A stretch of 64,000 bases of DNA from DASYQD01 sp036005845 (GCA_036005845.1 DASYQD010000127.1:62001-126000); one strand, 5' to 3'; positions 19,078 through 28,216 are shown, counted from the stretch's first letter. The notes: generated by a model from the sequence alone, not told the origin. Made by a program: numbers and translations.

Positions 19078-21795
19078 CGGTTGACTTGCAGCGCCTTGGA
19101 GAATCACGCGCATCCGCTTCCCGCAGGTGACCGTCAGCGCCTAAGCTTGCTCCCGTCACGGTTCTATTGCGTTCGGAGTGCATGATGCCCATAGATCGGG
19201 AGCATATCGAGCATTTCGTCAAAGAGCGAAACCTTCGAAGGCGAGTCGCGTCGATAGTTACGAAAAGTGGGTTCCAGGTTGTTCGCGTAGAATCCACAAA
19301 AACGCCTCAACTTTGGGGCTTTCATCTCAAGCTGAGCCGCCCACTTCGGGTATTGCTCGGCACCTCGCGGGAAGTGCTCCTCTGGGTAAGCGAATATCCC
19401 GAGTATCAAGCCCGCACTGTCGTACAGGCGATGGACCAAATCGCGGATGCTCACCCTCGGCTTTGCGAGGACTTCGCGATCATCATCACCGGCGACCCGT
19501 CGACTGCCAAGTCTGTCGAGGAGACCTCGGCGAATTTGCGAACCCAGTTCTTTGGCTTCTCCGTGGAGGACTTCGCCCGATTTCAGCCCTTTGGGCCGTT
19601 GCCTTTTCTCCAGGCGCTCCAGGAGCGATTTTTCTCAAAAGATCTGTACTGGCACTCGGCCGCCGTTACGGACCCGGGCTCCTTTTTCGGCAGGCGATCC
19701 CTAATATCCGAGCTCACGACTCAGCTGAAAAGCGGATCAGGCCATGTCGGCTTGTTTGGCCTACGCAGAATGGGCAAGACTTCTCTCCTTTACAGAATCC
19801 TTGATAATCTCAAGGGCGACGTCCGTATTCTTCCGGTCCACCTAGACTTGCAGCTTATAGATGCAATCAGCCCAACCGCATCGTATTTCCTCTGGACACT
19901 GGGAGAGCAGCTCGTCGATGCAAATAGTCGCGTCCAGCGCCTTCCATTCCTGCGTCTCTTTGGCAAGTACGCGGTTTTTTCTGACATACCGGCACCCCTT
20001 GATGTTTTGGAGCTGTTCAGCCATGACCTCAGGTTGATTTTTAAGGAAACCGCACGCCGAGTCGTGTTGCTGATCGACGAGATCGAGCTGATGTCACCGG
20101 AGGCCCCCGGGTCACACTGGCAGGACACCTTTGTTCGAGTGTGGCGACTCTTGCGCGGTATGGCGCAACAATTCCCCGAACGCTTAAGCCTCTTTGTGAC
20201 GGGCACAAATCCACGATGTACTGAGGCTGGTAGGCTCGGTGGTCTAGATAACCCGATCTACAACTACTTCGATCGCCACTTTCTCGGTCCGCTCGCGCCA
20301 ACTGAGGGGCGTGAGTTGCTGGCAAATCTTGGCCAAAAGATGGGTCTAGAATGGAGCTCTGCTGCACTCGAAAGAGTGGTGCGCTACGTGGGTGGCCATC
20401 CTCTGTTGCTGCGAGCGTTCGGCTCAAAGGTTCACAAGTCGCTGCTGCCGCGATCTGAGCCGGTGAAGGTGACCGCGCAGCGTGTGGCATATCTAGTCGA
20501 TCCATTTCTGCGGGATATGAGTTCTACGTTGGCGCAGATAATGGAGGTAATCGCTGATCAGTATAAGGACGAATACTATTTGCTGGAAACTCTTGCTCTC
20601 GGAAGGATGAACGAATTTTCCGAGCTCGCCAGGGCCTTTCCGGCCGACACCGCGCACTTGGTTGGCTATGGTTTGGTAGAATCGGGAGCGGAGAGTTCAG
20701 GATTGCGAATCGAGGTGTTGCAGACGTGGTTGCAACGCCGGCATGCGCAGCGCAGCCAAGGCTCCAGGCAGTCGGACGGGGACTCGCTGAAGGCGGGCGA
20801 CAGCGTCGAGAACTATGTGGTCGAAGCGGAGATTGGCAGGCGCGGCGGTTTCGCCCGTGTTTACCGAGCGCGCGGAAAGGGTGATGCGCGCGAGTTGGTC
20901 GCGTTAAGGGTCTTTCAGGGTGGTTCCTTTTCTGCTCTACAGCGTGAGGTCGAAATATTAGAGCAATTAGCGCACCCAAGCATAGTACGGGTGATTGATT
21001 ACGGGAAAGTGGCGGGCGGGCCATTGTATCTCGCGATGGAGTTCTTGGACGGTCCCACCCTTCGTGATTACTGTGAACGGGCGAAGCGCCTCGAGGGTCA
21101 GGAATTTGTCGACGTGTCAGCTGACTTGTTGCGTGCGTTGGTTTATCTACACCCCGATGAGGAGCGGCTGGAGGCGCTTAGGGAGAAGGAAGCCTTGAGC
21201 GTGGAGGAGCTACAGGAGTTGCAGCGAGCGCGGCACGGCTATATTCATAGAGATATTAAGCCCGAGAATGTGATACGGGTGACGCAGCGCGGTCCGGTTC
21301 TTATCGACTTTAATATTTCAGTACGAGTGGCCTCGCCCATCATTACTCTATCCGGAACTCCCGGGTATTTCCCGCCAGATGGTGTATTCGGAAGCTGGGC
21401 GCCCGATGTGGATCTCTTTCAAACAGGACTGACCCTCCTTCAGGTCGGCTTAGGTGTGGAGTATGATGGCGACAATCTAGCTGATCTGCGGGAGATGGCT
21501 CGCTTGGAGTTGGGTACTCGTGTCGCTGAGATCCTGCTGCGGCTCACAGAATCGCGGCGGGCGGACCGGTACCCGAGTGCACGAGTCGCATTGGCCGAGC
21601 TTGACAGCGTTCTACTGTCCGCTGTTGAGTAGCTTCTCCTGCCCTTCTGCGCGTGCATGAATGGTCGTCCGAGGCTGAGCCAGCGCGTTCTGACGCACAC
21701 GTCCCCGGTAGACCGGGCGCCACGCTTACACTCGCCAGAGAATCGAAGGCAGCAGATGAGTGCCTTGTTGCGGTCGATGGCGGCGCACGGAGCGG
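19078..21795 (+). mobile_element. Accessory islet inserted at the fumC 3' end
   Basis: About 2.7 kb bounded by two copies of the fumC 3' end. It has visibly lower GC and different codon use than the flanks and contains one gene. No transposase, integrase or terminal inverted repeat is visible, so it is not a self-mobile element as it stands. The layout (functional gene end on one side, displaced remnant of an allelic copy on the other) fits insertion into a gene 3' end by an element carrying a replacement end, or homologous recombination with DNA from a related strain. Confidence 0.72.
19182..21632 (+). CDS. NTPase-protein kinase fusion protein
   Basis: 816 residues from ATG 19182 (GGAG five bases upstream; a TTG at 19167 is the alternative). 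Residues 1-150 form an unrecognised alpha/beta domain. Residues about 165-480 are a P-loop ATPase with Walker A GLRRMGKTS (193-201), Walker B VVLLIDEIE (Asp299, Glu300) and a sensor-like LFVTGTNP; this resembles AAA/STAND-type ATPases. Residues about 545-816 are a Hanks-type kinase: glycine loop EIGRRGGFARVY, catalytic loop HRDIKPEN (689-696). The VAIK Lys is Arg (VALR, Arg576) and DFG is DFN (709-711). No membrane segment. A role in defence or stress sensing is inference from architecture and location. Confidence 0.88.
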   Translation: MMPIDREHIEHFVKERNLRRRVASIVTKSGFQVVRVESTKTPQLWGFHLKLSRPLRVLLGTSREVLLWVSEYPEYQARTVVQAMDQIADAHPRLCEDFAIIITGDPSTAKSVEETSANLRTQFFGFSVEDFARFQPFGPLPFLQALQERFFSKDLYWHSAAVTDPGSFFGRRSLISELTTQLKSGSGHVGLFGLRRMGKTSLLYRILDNLKGDVRILPVHLDLQLIDAISPTASYFLWTLGEQLVDANSRVQRLPFLRLFGKYAVFSDIPAPLDVLELFSHDLRLIFKETARRVVLLIDEIELMSPEAPGSHWQDTFVRVWRLLRGMAQQFPERLSLFVTGTNPRCTEAGRLGGLDNPIYNYFDRHFLGPLAPTEGRELLANLGQKMGLEWSSAALERVVRYVGGHPLLLRAFGSKVHKSLLPRSEPVKVTAQRVAYLVDPFLRDMSSTLAQIMEVIADQYKDEYYLLETLALGRMNEFSELARAFPADTAHLVGYGLVESGAESSGLRIEVLQTWLQRRHAQRSQGSRQSDGDSLKAGDSVENYVVEAEIGRRGGFARVYRARGKGDARELVALRVFQGGSFSALQREVEILEQLAHPSIVRVIDYGKVAGGPLYLAMEFLDGPTLRDYCERAKRLEGQEFVDVSADLLRALVYLHPDEERLEALREKEALSVEELQELQRARHGYIHRDIKPENVIRVTQRGPVLIDFNISVRVASPIITLSGTPGYFPPDGVFGSWAPDVDLFQTGLTLLQVGLGVEYDGDNLADLREMARLELGTRVAEILLRLTESRRADRYPSARVALAELDSVLLSAVE

Positions 21796-22002
21796 CGCTC
21801 GCTGATGATGGTCACCGCGCTGGCGCCGAAGATCGGCTACGACGCCGCCGCCGCGCTCGCCAAGGAGGCCTACCAGAGCGGTCGCACCGTGCGCGAGCTG
21901 GCGCTGGAGAAGCGCCTCCTGCCGCCGGAGGAGCTCGACGAAGTGCTCGACCCGCGGCTGATGACCGAGGGCGGCGTGCTCGGTATCCCGGTCGGCGGCT
22001 GA
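21796..22002 (+). pseudogene. Displaced fumC 3'-end remnant (direct repeat copy B)
   Basis: Encodes the last ~68 residues of fumarase (from RSLMMVTALAPKIGYD) in frame to a TGA, with no fumC body in front. It is about 95 % identical to 18871-19077. Its third-position usage is more GC-rich, as in the surrounding genome, so it may be the original chromosomal end of fumC pushed aside. The left edge is blurred: bases 21774-21781 (GTCGATGG) also match fumC just before an apparent indel. Confidence 0.88.
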
Positions 22003-22055
22003 GTAGCTGCGCCCACCCGCGCCACCCCGAAGTGGCCCTCTGGTAGATTCATGGC

Positions 22056-22301
22056 ATGAGAACTACCATCGACGCTGCCGGCCGCGTCGTCATCCCGAAA
22101 GAGCTGCGCCTCCGCTTCGGACTGACCGGAGGTCAGGAGATCGAGATCCGCGAAGGGGAAGGCCGGATCGAGATCGAGCCTGCGGCCACGGCGATGTCGC
22201 TGCGGCGCACGCGCCGCGGCCTGGTGGCCGTGGCCGAGCGAAAGCTGCCGCCGCTGACCGACGAGATGGTGCGCGCGACGCTCGAGCGCATGCGGCGATG
22301 A
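22056..22301 (+). CDS. vapB: AbrB/MazE-fold antitoxin of a PIN module
   Basis: 81 residues. The N-terminus TTIDAAGRVVIPKELR is the swapped-hairpin AbrB DNA-binding motif; the C-terminal tail (ALTDEMVRATLERM-like) would bind the toxin. The stop overlaps the toxin ATG (ATGA), the typical order antitoxin then toxin. Expected to repress its own promoter, which would lie in the 50 bp after the fumC remnant. Confidence 0.9.
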   Translation: MRTTIDAAGRVVIPKELRLRFGLTGGQEIEIREGEGRIEIEPAATAMSLRRTRRGLVAVAERKLPPLTDEMVRATLERMRR

Positions 22302-22702
22302 TCGCCGTCGATACGAGCGTGGTCGTTGCCGCGTTCGCGTCTTGGCACGAGGGACACGCGGCCAGCGCCGCGGTGCTGGCCAGAAGACCTCTCCTGCCCG
22401 CCCACGCGGCTCTGGAGACCTTTTCGGTCCTCACCCGGCTGCCGCCACCTCACCGGGCGGCAGCGGAGCTGGTCGCGGCCTTCCTCGAGAGTCGCTTCTC
22501 CAAGCCTGTGCTCACTCTCGCGCCGGGTGACCTCCGCCACCTGATCGCGCGCGCCTCGACCATCGGTCTCGTCGGCGGCCAGATCTACGATGCGGTCATC
22601 GGCATGACGGCGGCGCAGGCCGGCGCGAAACTGCTGTCGAGGGATCGTCGAGCCGCCCTCACCTACGAGCGCTTGGACGTCCCCTTCGAGCTCGTCACCT
22701 AG
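22298..22702 (+). CDS. vapC: PIN-domain toxin (VapC family)
   Basis: 134 residues, translationally coupled to the AbrB-type antitoxin. A Mg2+-dependent RNase fold with all acidic residues in place: Asp in IAVDTSVVVA, Glu in AALETFSVL, Asp in QIYDAVIG and Asp in LLSRDRRA. Length is normal for VapC, so the toxin is probably functional. RNA target unknown. It lies directly downstream of the fumC remnant, in the accessory hotspot. Confidence 0.9.
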   Translation: MIAVDTSVVVAAFASWHEGHAASAAVLARRPLLPAHAALETFSVLTRLPPPHRAAAELVAAFLESRFSKPVLTLAPGDLRHLIARASTIGLVGGQIYDAVIGMTAAQAGAKLLSRDRRAALTYERLDVPFELVT

Positions 22703-22762
22703 GCTGCTGGCGACGCAGCGCGCGCGGCACGCGCCGTAGGATGGCGCAGTGAGGCGGTGCCG

Positions 22763-24742
22763 ATGCAAGTGAGCGACGTGCTCGGCGAGGCGCTCGTGCT
22801 GCTCTTCGCCTCGGTGATCGTCCTCCTGCTCAGCCACCGCCTGCGCTTGCCTGCCGTCGTCGGGCTGCTGATCACCGGTGTGTTGATCGGGCCGTCTGGT
22901 CTCGGTCTCTTCTCGGAGCTCGCGGCGGTCGAGGTGGCGGCCGAGATCGGCGTCGTCTTCCTGCTCTTCGCCATCGGCCTGGAGTTCTCGCTCGACCGCC
23001 TGCGCGAGATCCGGCGGCCGTTCCTGCTCGGCGGCAGCGTGCAGAGCGCCGCGACGATCGCGCTGGTGGCCCTGCTCGCCGCGACGGCCGGCGGACAGCC
23101 GCCGCTGCGCGCGGTCTTCTACGGCTGCCTGGTCGCGCTGTCGAGCACCGCCGTCGTGCTGACGCTCTACGCCGCGCGCCAGGAGCTCGACGCGCCGCAG
23201 GGGAAGTTGCTGCTCGGGGTGCTGCTCTTCCAGGACTTCCTCATCGTGCCGATGATCGTGCTGACGCCGGTGCTCGCCGGCACGGTGGAGGCGTCGCCGC
23301 TGGCGTTCGCGCTGCGCTTCGGCGGCGGCGTGCTCGCCGTGGCGGTCGTCTTCCTGGTGGCGCGGCACCTGATGCCGCGGCTGATCCGGCAGGTGGCGGC
23401 GACGCGCATCCGCGAGCTCTTCGTGCTCGGCGCGCTGCTCGTCGGGCTCGGCATGGCGTTCTTCACCGAGCACCTCGGCTTCTCGCTGGCGCTCGGCGCC
23501 TTCCTCGCCGGCATCGTGGTGTCGGAGTCGGAGTACAGCCACCAGGTGGTGGCCGACGTGGCGCCGTTCCGCGACGTCTTCACCAGCGTCTTCTTCATCT
23601 CGATCGGCATGTTGGTCGACCTCCGCTTCGCCGCGGCGCATGCCGGTCTGGTGCTGGCGCTCACCGCCGCGGTGGTGGCGGTCAAGGCGGTGACCGGCGC
23701 CGGCGCGGCGGCCGTGCTCGGGCTGCCGGTGCGCATCGCCGCCATCGCCGCGCTCGGCCTGGCGCAGATCGGCGAGTTCTCCTTCGTGCTGCTCAACGTC
23801 GGCCGCGCCAATCGGCTCGTCGACGGCTCGGCGTACCAACTGGTGATCGTCGTCGCGGTGCTGACGATGTTGATCACGCCGGCGCTCGTCGCGGCGGCGC
23901 CGCTGGTGGGCGAGCGGATCGCGGCCTGGCTGCGGCGGCCGGCGGGTGGCGCGGTCGACGCCGGCGCCGACGTGCAGCGGCACGTCATCGTCGTCGGCTT
24001 CGGCCTCAACGGGCGGACTCTGGCCCGAGTGCTGCGCGAGGCCGGCATCGCTTACGTCGTCGTCGAGCTCGACGGCGAGGCGGTGCGGCGCGGCATGGCC
24101 GACGGCGAGCCGATCCTCTACGGCGACGCGACGCGGCGCGAGATCCTCGAGCACGCCGGCATCGCCGCGGCCGAGGTGGTGGTGTTCGCCATCTCCGACC
24201 GCCTCGCCGTACGGCACAGCATCGCGCTGGCGCGGCAGCTCAACCCCAACGTGCACATCATCGTGCGCACGCGCTCGCATGGGCACGTCGAGGAGCTGCG
24301 CCGCTGCGGCGCCGACGAGGTGATCGCCGAGGAGCTCGAGGCGGCGATCGAGATCTTCACCAGCGTGCTCGCCGAGTATCACGTGCCGCGCAACGTCATC
24401 CACGCGCAGGTGCGCCTGCTGCGCGGCGAGGGCTACCGCATGCTGCGCGGCCCGTCCCTGCGCGGCGAGGTGTCGCAGGCCCTGCTCGACGTGCTCGCCG
24501 CCGGCACCACCGACATCTACCGCCTCGAGCCGAAGAGCCCGGCGGCGGGGCGCACGCTACGCGAGCTCGAATTACGCCAGCGCACCGGGGCCACCGTCAT
24601 CGCTGTCGTTCGCGACGGCACGCCGCTGCCCAACCCCGACGGCGAGCTGCACCTGGAAGCCGGCGACACCCTGGTGCTCGTCGGCAGCCACGCCGAGATC
24701 GAGCGGGCATTTGCGCTACTCGAGCCGCCGGCGATCGATTGA
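22763..24742 (+). CDS. Monovalent cation:proton antiporter, CPA2/KefB type, with RCK domain
   Basis: 659 residues from ATG 22763 (TGAGG at 9-bp spacing; a GTG at 22757 is an alternative). Residues about 1-390 hold 12-13 membrane helices of the Na+/H+ exchanger CPA2 fold. Residues about 405-520 are a TrkA-N/RCK Rossmann domain (HVIVVGFGLNGRTLA) that senses nucleotide or redox ligand. A TrkA-C domain closes the protein (LEAGDTLVLVGSH). Probably K+ or Na+ efflux in exchange for H+. Glutathione gating as in KefB/C cannot be judged. Confidence 0.93.
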   Translation: MQVSDVLGEALVLLFASVIVLLLSHRLRLPAVVGLLITGVLIGPSGLGLFSELAAVEVAAEIGVVFLLFAIGLEFSLDRLREIRRPFLLGGSVQSAATIALVALLAATAGGQPPLRAVFYGCLVALSSTAVVLTLYAARQELDAPQGKLLLGVLLFQDFLIVPMIVLTPVLAGTVEASPLAFALRFGGGVLAVAVVFLVARHLMPRLIRQVAATRIRELFVLGALLVGLGMAFFTEHLGFSLALGAFLAGIVVSESEYSHQVVADVAPFRDVFTSVFFISIGMLVDLRFAAAHAGLVLALTAAVVAVKAVTGAGAAAVLGLPVRIAAIAALGLAQIGEFSFVLLNVGRANRLVDGSAYQLVIVVAVLTMLITPALVAAAPLVGERIAAWLRRPAGGAVDAGADVQRHVIVVGFGLNGRTLARVLREAGIAYVVVELDGEAVRRGMADGEPILYGDATRREILEHAGIAAAEVVVFAISDRLAVRHSIALARQLNPNVHIIVRTRSHGHVEELRRCGADEVIAEELEAAIEIFTSVLAEYHVPRNVIHAQVRLLRGEGYRMLRGPSLRGEVSQALLDVLAAGTTDIYRLEPKSPAAGRTLRELELRQRTGATVIAVVRDGTPLPNPDGELHLEAGDTLVLVGSHAEIERAFALLEPPAID

Positions 24743-24746
24743 GCGC

Positions 24747-25136
24747 TCAGGAAGCGAGAACGACGTTCGTCAATCGAAAGTCGTCGCCCTTGCACAACAG
24801 CGACTCGCCCCGCACTGTCGCCAGCGCGTAGGTGAAACAGTCCCCGAAGTTGAGACCCGCGGGATGGTACCCGCGGCCGAAACGAAGGAAGGCTTCACGG
24901 GCTGCGCCGGCTTGTTCAGTGTCGACTTCGACGAGCGCCACTCCAGCTCGACTGAGGAAGAGATCCAGGTTCTGAAGCCCTTCGGGGCCATACCTGGCCG
25001 CGATGACGATCGAGGTCTCGACGAAGCTGACCACCGATAGGAGGCGTGACTCAGCGCGCTCGATCAGCTCGTTGAAGGCCCGGCGCTCCGGCTCGTTCTG
25101 AAGAATGGCGAGCAACGCGGAGCTGTCGAGCACCAT
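24747..25136 (-). CDS. vapC: PIN-domain toxin (VapC family)
   Basis: 129 residues. Start ATG 25136 overlaps the antitoxin stop; the frame extends further upstream but only through the antitoxin gene. Catalytic acids are visible: Asp in MVLDSSALLAIL, Glu in VVSFVETSIV, Asp in LNFGDCFTYALA, plus LLCKGDDF. This GDCF/YALA subtype is usual for the second common VapC group. Convergent with the antiporter gene, four bases apart. Likely functional. Confidence 0.92.
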   Translation of the reverse strand: MVLDSSALLAILQNEPERRAFNELIERAESRLLSVVSFVETSIVIAARYGPEGLQNLDLFLSRAGVALVEVDTEQAGAAREAFLRFGRGYHPAGLNFGDCFTYALATVRGESLLCKGDDFRLTNVVLAS

Positions 25137-25390
25137 CAGCGCGGTAAGCCGTCGTGCCCGTAACCGAGGATATCGTCCGCGCTTGCCGGGTTGCGCACCG
25201 GCAGCGCAGCGCAACGCAAGGCGATCGCGTCCAGCTCGTCTGCCAGCGGTCGCCGGGCGCGTTCCCGCCGCAGCCTCTGGAGGCGATCGCGCAAGGCCTT
25301 GGTCACCGCCTCAGTCTTACTCTCTCCGGCGAGCTTCGCCACTCGCTCGGCCAGGTCCTCGGTCTCGCGATTTCTGATGTTTAGGGCCAT
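25136..25390 (-). CDS. vapB: VapB-type antitoxin
   Basis: 84 residues. MALNIRNRETEDLAERVAKL followed by GESKTEAVTKALRDRL is the hallmark of the Rv0623-like VapB antitoxins paired with GDCF-type VapC. Upstream of its start lie four TGTAGC repeats that look like its operator. It is coupled to the toxin by a one-base overlap. Confidence 0.92.
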   Translation of the reverse strand: MALNIRNRETEDLAERVAKLAGESKTEAVTKALRDRLQRLRRERARRPLADELDAIALRCAALPVRNPASADDILGYGHDGLPR

Positions 25391-25393
25391 GGA

Positions 25394-25428
25394 TGTAGCC
25401 TGTGTAGCCTAAGGTGTAGCAGTGTAGC
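25394..25428. promoter_or_regulatory. Putative VapBC operator with four TGTAGC repeats
   Basis: Plus-strand TGTAGC occurs at 25394, 25403, 25415 and 25423, immediately upstream of the minus-strand antitoxin start at 25390. On the gene strand it reads GCTACA four times over about 35 bp, next to an AT-rich stretch (25429-25438) that may hold the promoter. Antitoxins of this type autorepress, so this is a plausible binding site; no experimental match is claimed. Confidence 0.55.
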
Positions 25429-25486
25429 ATTTTATTAAGGTTCCGACCGTAGAGAGCTCGTGCCCTCCCTCGGGCGCGGCGGGCGA

Positions 25487-25789
25487 TCAGTCTCGCCGCA
25501 GCTTCTCGATCTGCCGGTCGCGGTCCTCTTCGAGGCGCCGGCGCTCGCGGCGGTACTCCTCCTCGGCCTTTTCGCGGGCGGCGAAGTCTTGGCTCTTGCG
25601 CAGCGCGTCCTTGTGAAGGATCTCGAGCTCGGCCAGCTTGGCCTCGGTCTTCTGGCGCAGCTCGGCGACCCGCTGGCGCAACTCGGGCGACAGCGCCTCC
25701 TCGCGCGGCGGCTCGATGCCCTGGCCGGCCATCCGCTCCAGGGCGAGCTCGTAAGCGGACTTGATCTTCGGGGCCTTGTCGTCGCTCAT
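25487..25789 (-). CDS. Small charged coiled-coil protein
   Basis: 100 residues. MSDDKAPKIKSAYELALERM is the start of a family of short proteins widespread in GC-rich bacteria; the rest is a continuous Glu/Arg/Lys helix (ELRQKTEAKLAELEILHKD, EEEYRRERRRLEEDR), likely a coiled coil. No signal peptide. Function unknown. Confidence 0.72.
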   Translation of the reverse strand: MSDDKAPKIKSAYELALERMAGQGIEPPREEALSPELRQRVAELRQKTEAKLAELEILHKDALRKSQDFAAREKAEEEYRRERRRLEEDRDRQIEKLRRD

Positions 25790-25905
25790 TCTGGCGAGGA
25801 GTCTAGCGCCACGCAGGGACGGCTCTCGCGCTGCCTGGCCGGCGCCGCGGCGACGTCGCGAGGCTGCCGCATTGGGATGGGCGAGCGCGGATTAGAGTAG
25901 TGATC

Positions 25906-26082
25906 ATGGCATCACGTAGGAAGACTCCTCGCCCGCCGGAGCAAGAGGAATTGTGGGCTCGCGCCAAGCCTTTCATCGGCTCGATTCACGGTGGTGACCC
26001 AGACCGCTCGTCCAAGGTGCGCGAGCTGGTTCGCCAGCGACTGCTGGAAAAGCATCTCGCGAGACGCCCGCCGAGCTCGTGA
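25906..26082 (+). CDS. Short hypothetical protein
   Basis: 58 residues from ATG 25906 (a GTG at 25900 would add two). Basic N-terminus and a helical DPDRSSKVRELVRQRLLEKHL segment. No recognised motif and no strong ribosome site. It could be a small regulatory or antitoxin-like protein, or a chance frame. Confidence 0.35.
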   Translation: MASRRKTPRPPEQEELWARAKPFIGSIHGGDPDRSSKVRELVRQRLLEKHLARRPPSS

Positions 26083-26130
26083 ATCGCTCAGGGCGCCTGC
26101 TGCTGGTCGCGCTCGATAGAGGGGCGACCG

Positions 26131-27054
26131 ATGGCGCGCGTCCTTCTTGTCTTCGCGGACGGCGTGGGCTTGGGTGGCGAAGAGGCGTCGAACCCTTTCG
26201 CGAGCGAGCCGACTCCGGCTTTGCGCGGTCTGCTGGGTGGTCCACTCGTCGCGACGCGTGCGAGTGGGATTGGTTCTGACGTCGAGGGTCTCCCTGTCGC
26301 TCTGATTGCCCTCGACGCCGTGCTCGGCGTGCCGGGGCTGCCGCAGAGTGGGACGGGGCAGACGACGCTCTTCACCGGCGTCAACGCGCAGGCGGCGATC
26401 GGGCATCACGTGCCGGCGTTGCCGGGGCCGCGGTTGCGGAGGTTGATCGCCGAGCACAGCCTGCTGAAGCGGCTCGCCGCAGACGGGCACGCGGTGACCT
26501 TCGCCAACGCCTACACCGCCGATTACGCGGCGCGGCTCGCGAGCGGTGAGAGCCGCGGCTCGGCGACGACGTATGCGGTGCTCGCGGCCGGCATTCCGCT
26601 GCGCACGCTCGAGGAGCTCGAGCGCGGCGAGGCGGTGACGTGGGACGTCACCGGCGACTTCTTCGTCCGCCGCGCCGGGGTGCCGGTCGAGCCGATCGCT
26701 CCGCGGCTCGCGGGCGAGCGGCTGGCGCGCCTGGCCGCACGCCATGACTTCACGCTCTACGAGACCTTCCTCACCGACCTCGCCGGCCACGGCCGGTGGG
26801 GGATCACCGTCGCCGATGCGGTGGCGAAGCTCGACAGGCTCCTCGCCGGCGTGCTTACCGCTCGCCCACCCGATCTCACCGTGCTCCTCACCAGCGACCA
26901 CGGCAATCTCGAGGAGCCGTGGCACAAGAGCCACACCATGAACCCGGTGCCACTGCTCGCCGTCGGGCCGGCCGCGCCGGCCTTCGCCGACCTCACGCGG
27001 CTCGACGAGGTGGCGCCGCGCGTGCGCGCCATCCTCGCCGACCCGTCAATCTGA
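26131..27054 (+). CDS. Phosphoglycerate-mutase-like metalloenzyme (alkaline phosphatase superfamily)
   Basis: 307 residues. The N-terminal LLVFADGVGLG supplies a metal-site Asp. SGTGQTTLFTG holds the probable Thr/Ser nucleophile. The C-terminal TSDHGNLEE and HTMNPVPLL supply the Asp/His ligands of the iPGM/phosphopentomutase metal centre. It is much shorter than true iPGM (about 510) because the transferase insert domain is missing, so the exact reaction is open. Stand-alone gene upstream of the ABC operon. Confidence 0.85.
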   Translation: MARVLLVFADGVGLGGEEASNPFASEPTPALRGLLGGPLVATRASGIGSDVEGLPVALIALDAVLGVPGLPQSGTGQTTLFTGVNAQAAIGHHVPALPGPRLRRLIAEHSLLKRLAADGHAVTFANAYTADYAARLASGESRGSATTYAVLAAGIPLRTLEELERGEAVTWDVTGDFFVRRAGVPVEPIAPRLAGERLARLAARHDFTLYETFLTDLAGHGRWGITVADAVAKLDRLLAGVLTARPPDLTVLLTSDHGNLEEPWHKSHTMNPVPLLAVGPAAPAFADLTRLDEVAPRVRAILADPSI

Positions 27055-27083
27055 CGCGTCAAGGCGACCGCGCCCGCCCGCGG

Positions 27084-27122
27084 CCCGCTGCAGCGGGGCT
27101 GCGGCCCATCATTTGCTATAAC
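27084..27122 (+). promoter_or_regulatory. Possible promoter region with palindrome before the Gld-type ABC operon
   Basis: A perfect 14-bp palindrome, CCCGCTGCAGCGGG (27084-27097), is followed by an AT-rich TTTGCTATAAC that could be a -10 element (TATAAC, about 27117-27122). This lies 70-105 bp before the ATPase ATG at 27191. The palindrome could equally be a transcription terminator stem for the upstream gene, though no T-run follows. Confidence 0.3.
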
Positions 27123-27190
27123 AGCGCGACCCACCGGTCCTGGCGCGCACTGGCTGGCGCCGGCCGAACCCATCAGCCGCGAGGAGCCGC

Positions 27191-28212
<1,022 letters not shown>

Positions 28213-28216
<4 letters not shown>

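Noticed and set aside
19078..21795. Islet as an insertion sequence or transposon
   Set aside because: No transposase, integrase or terminal inverted repeats are visible; only the fumC-end duplication marks its edges.
21760..22002. 80-codon frame over the second fumC 3' end as a real small gene
   Set aside because: It is the in-frame tail of fumarase without the body; the leading ~12 codons are unrelated sequence.
22133..24403. Long minus-strand frame opposite the vapBC and antiporter genes
   Set aside because: Shadow of the antiporter; low-complexity Arg/Asp/His composition with no family match.
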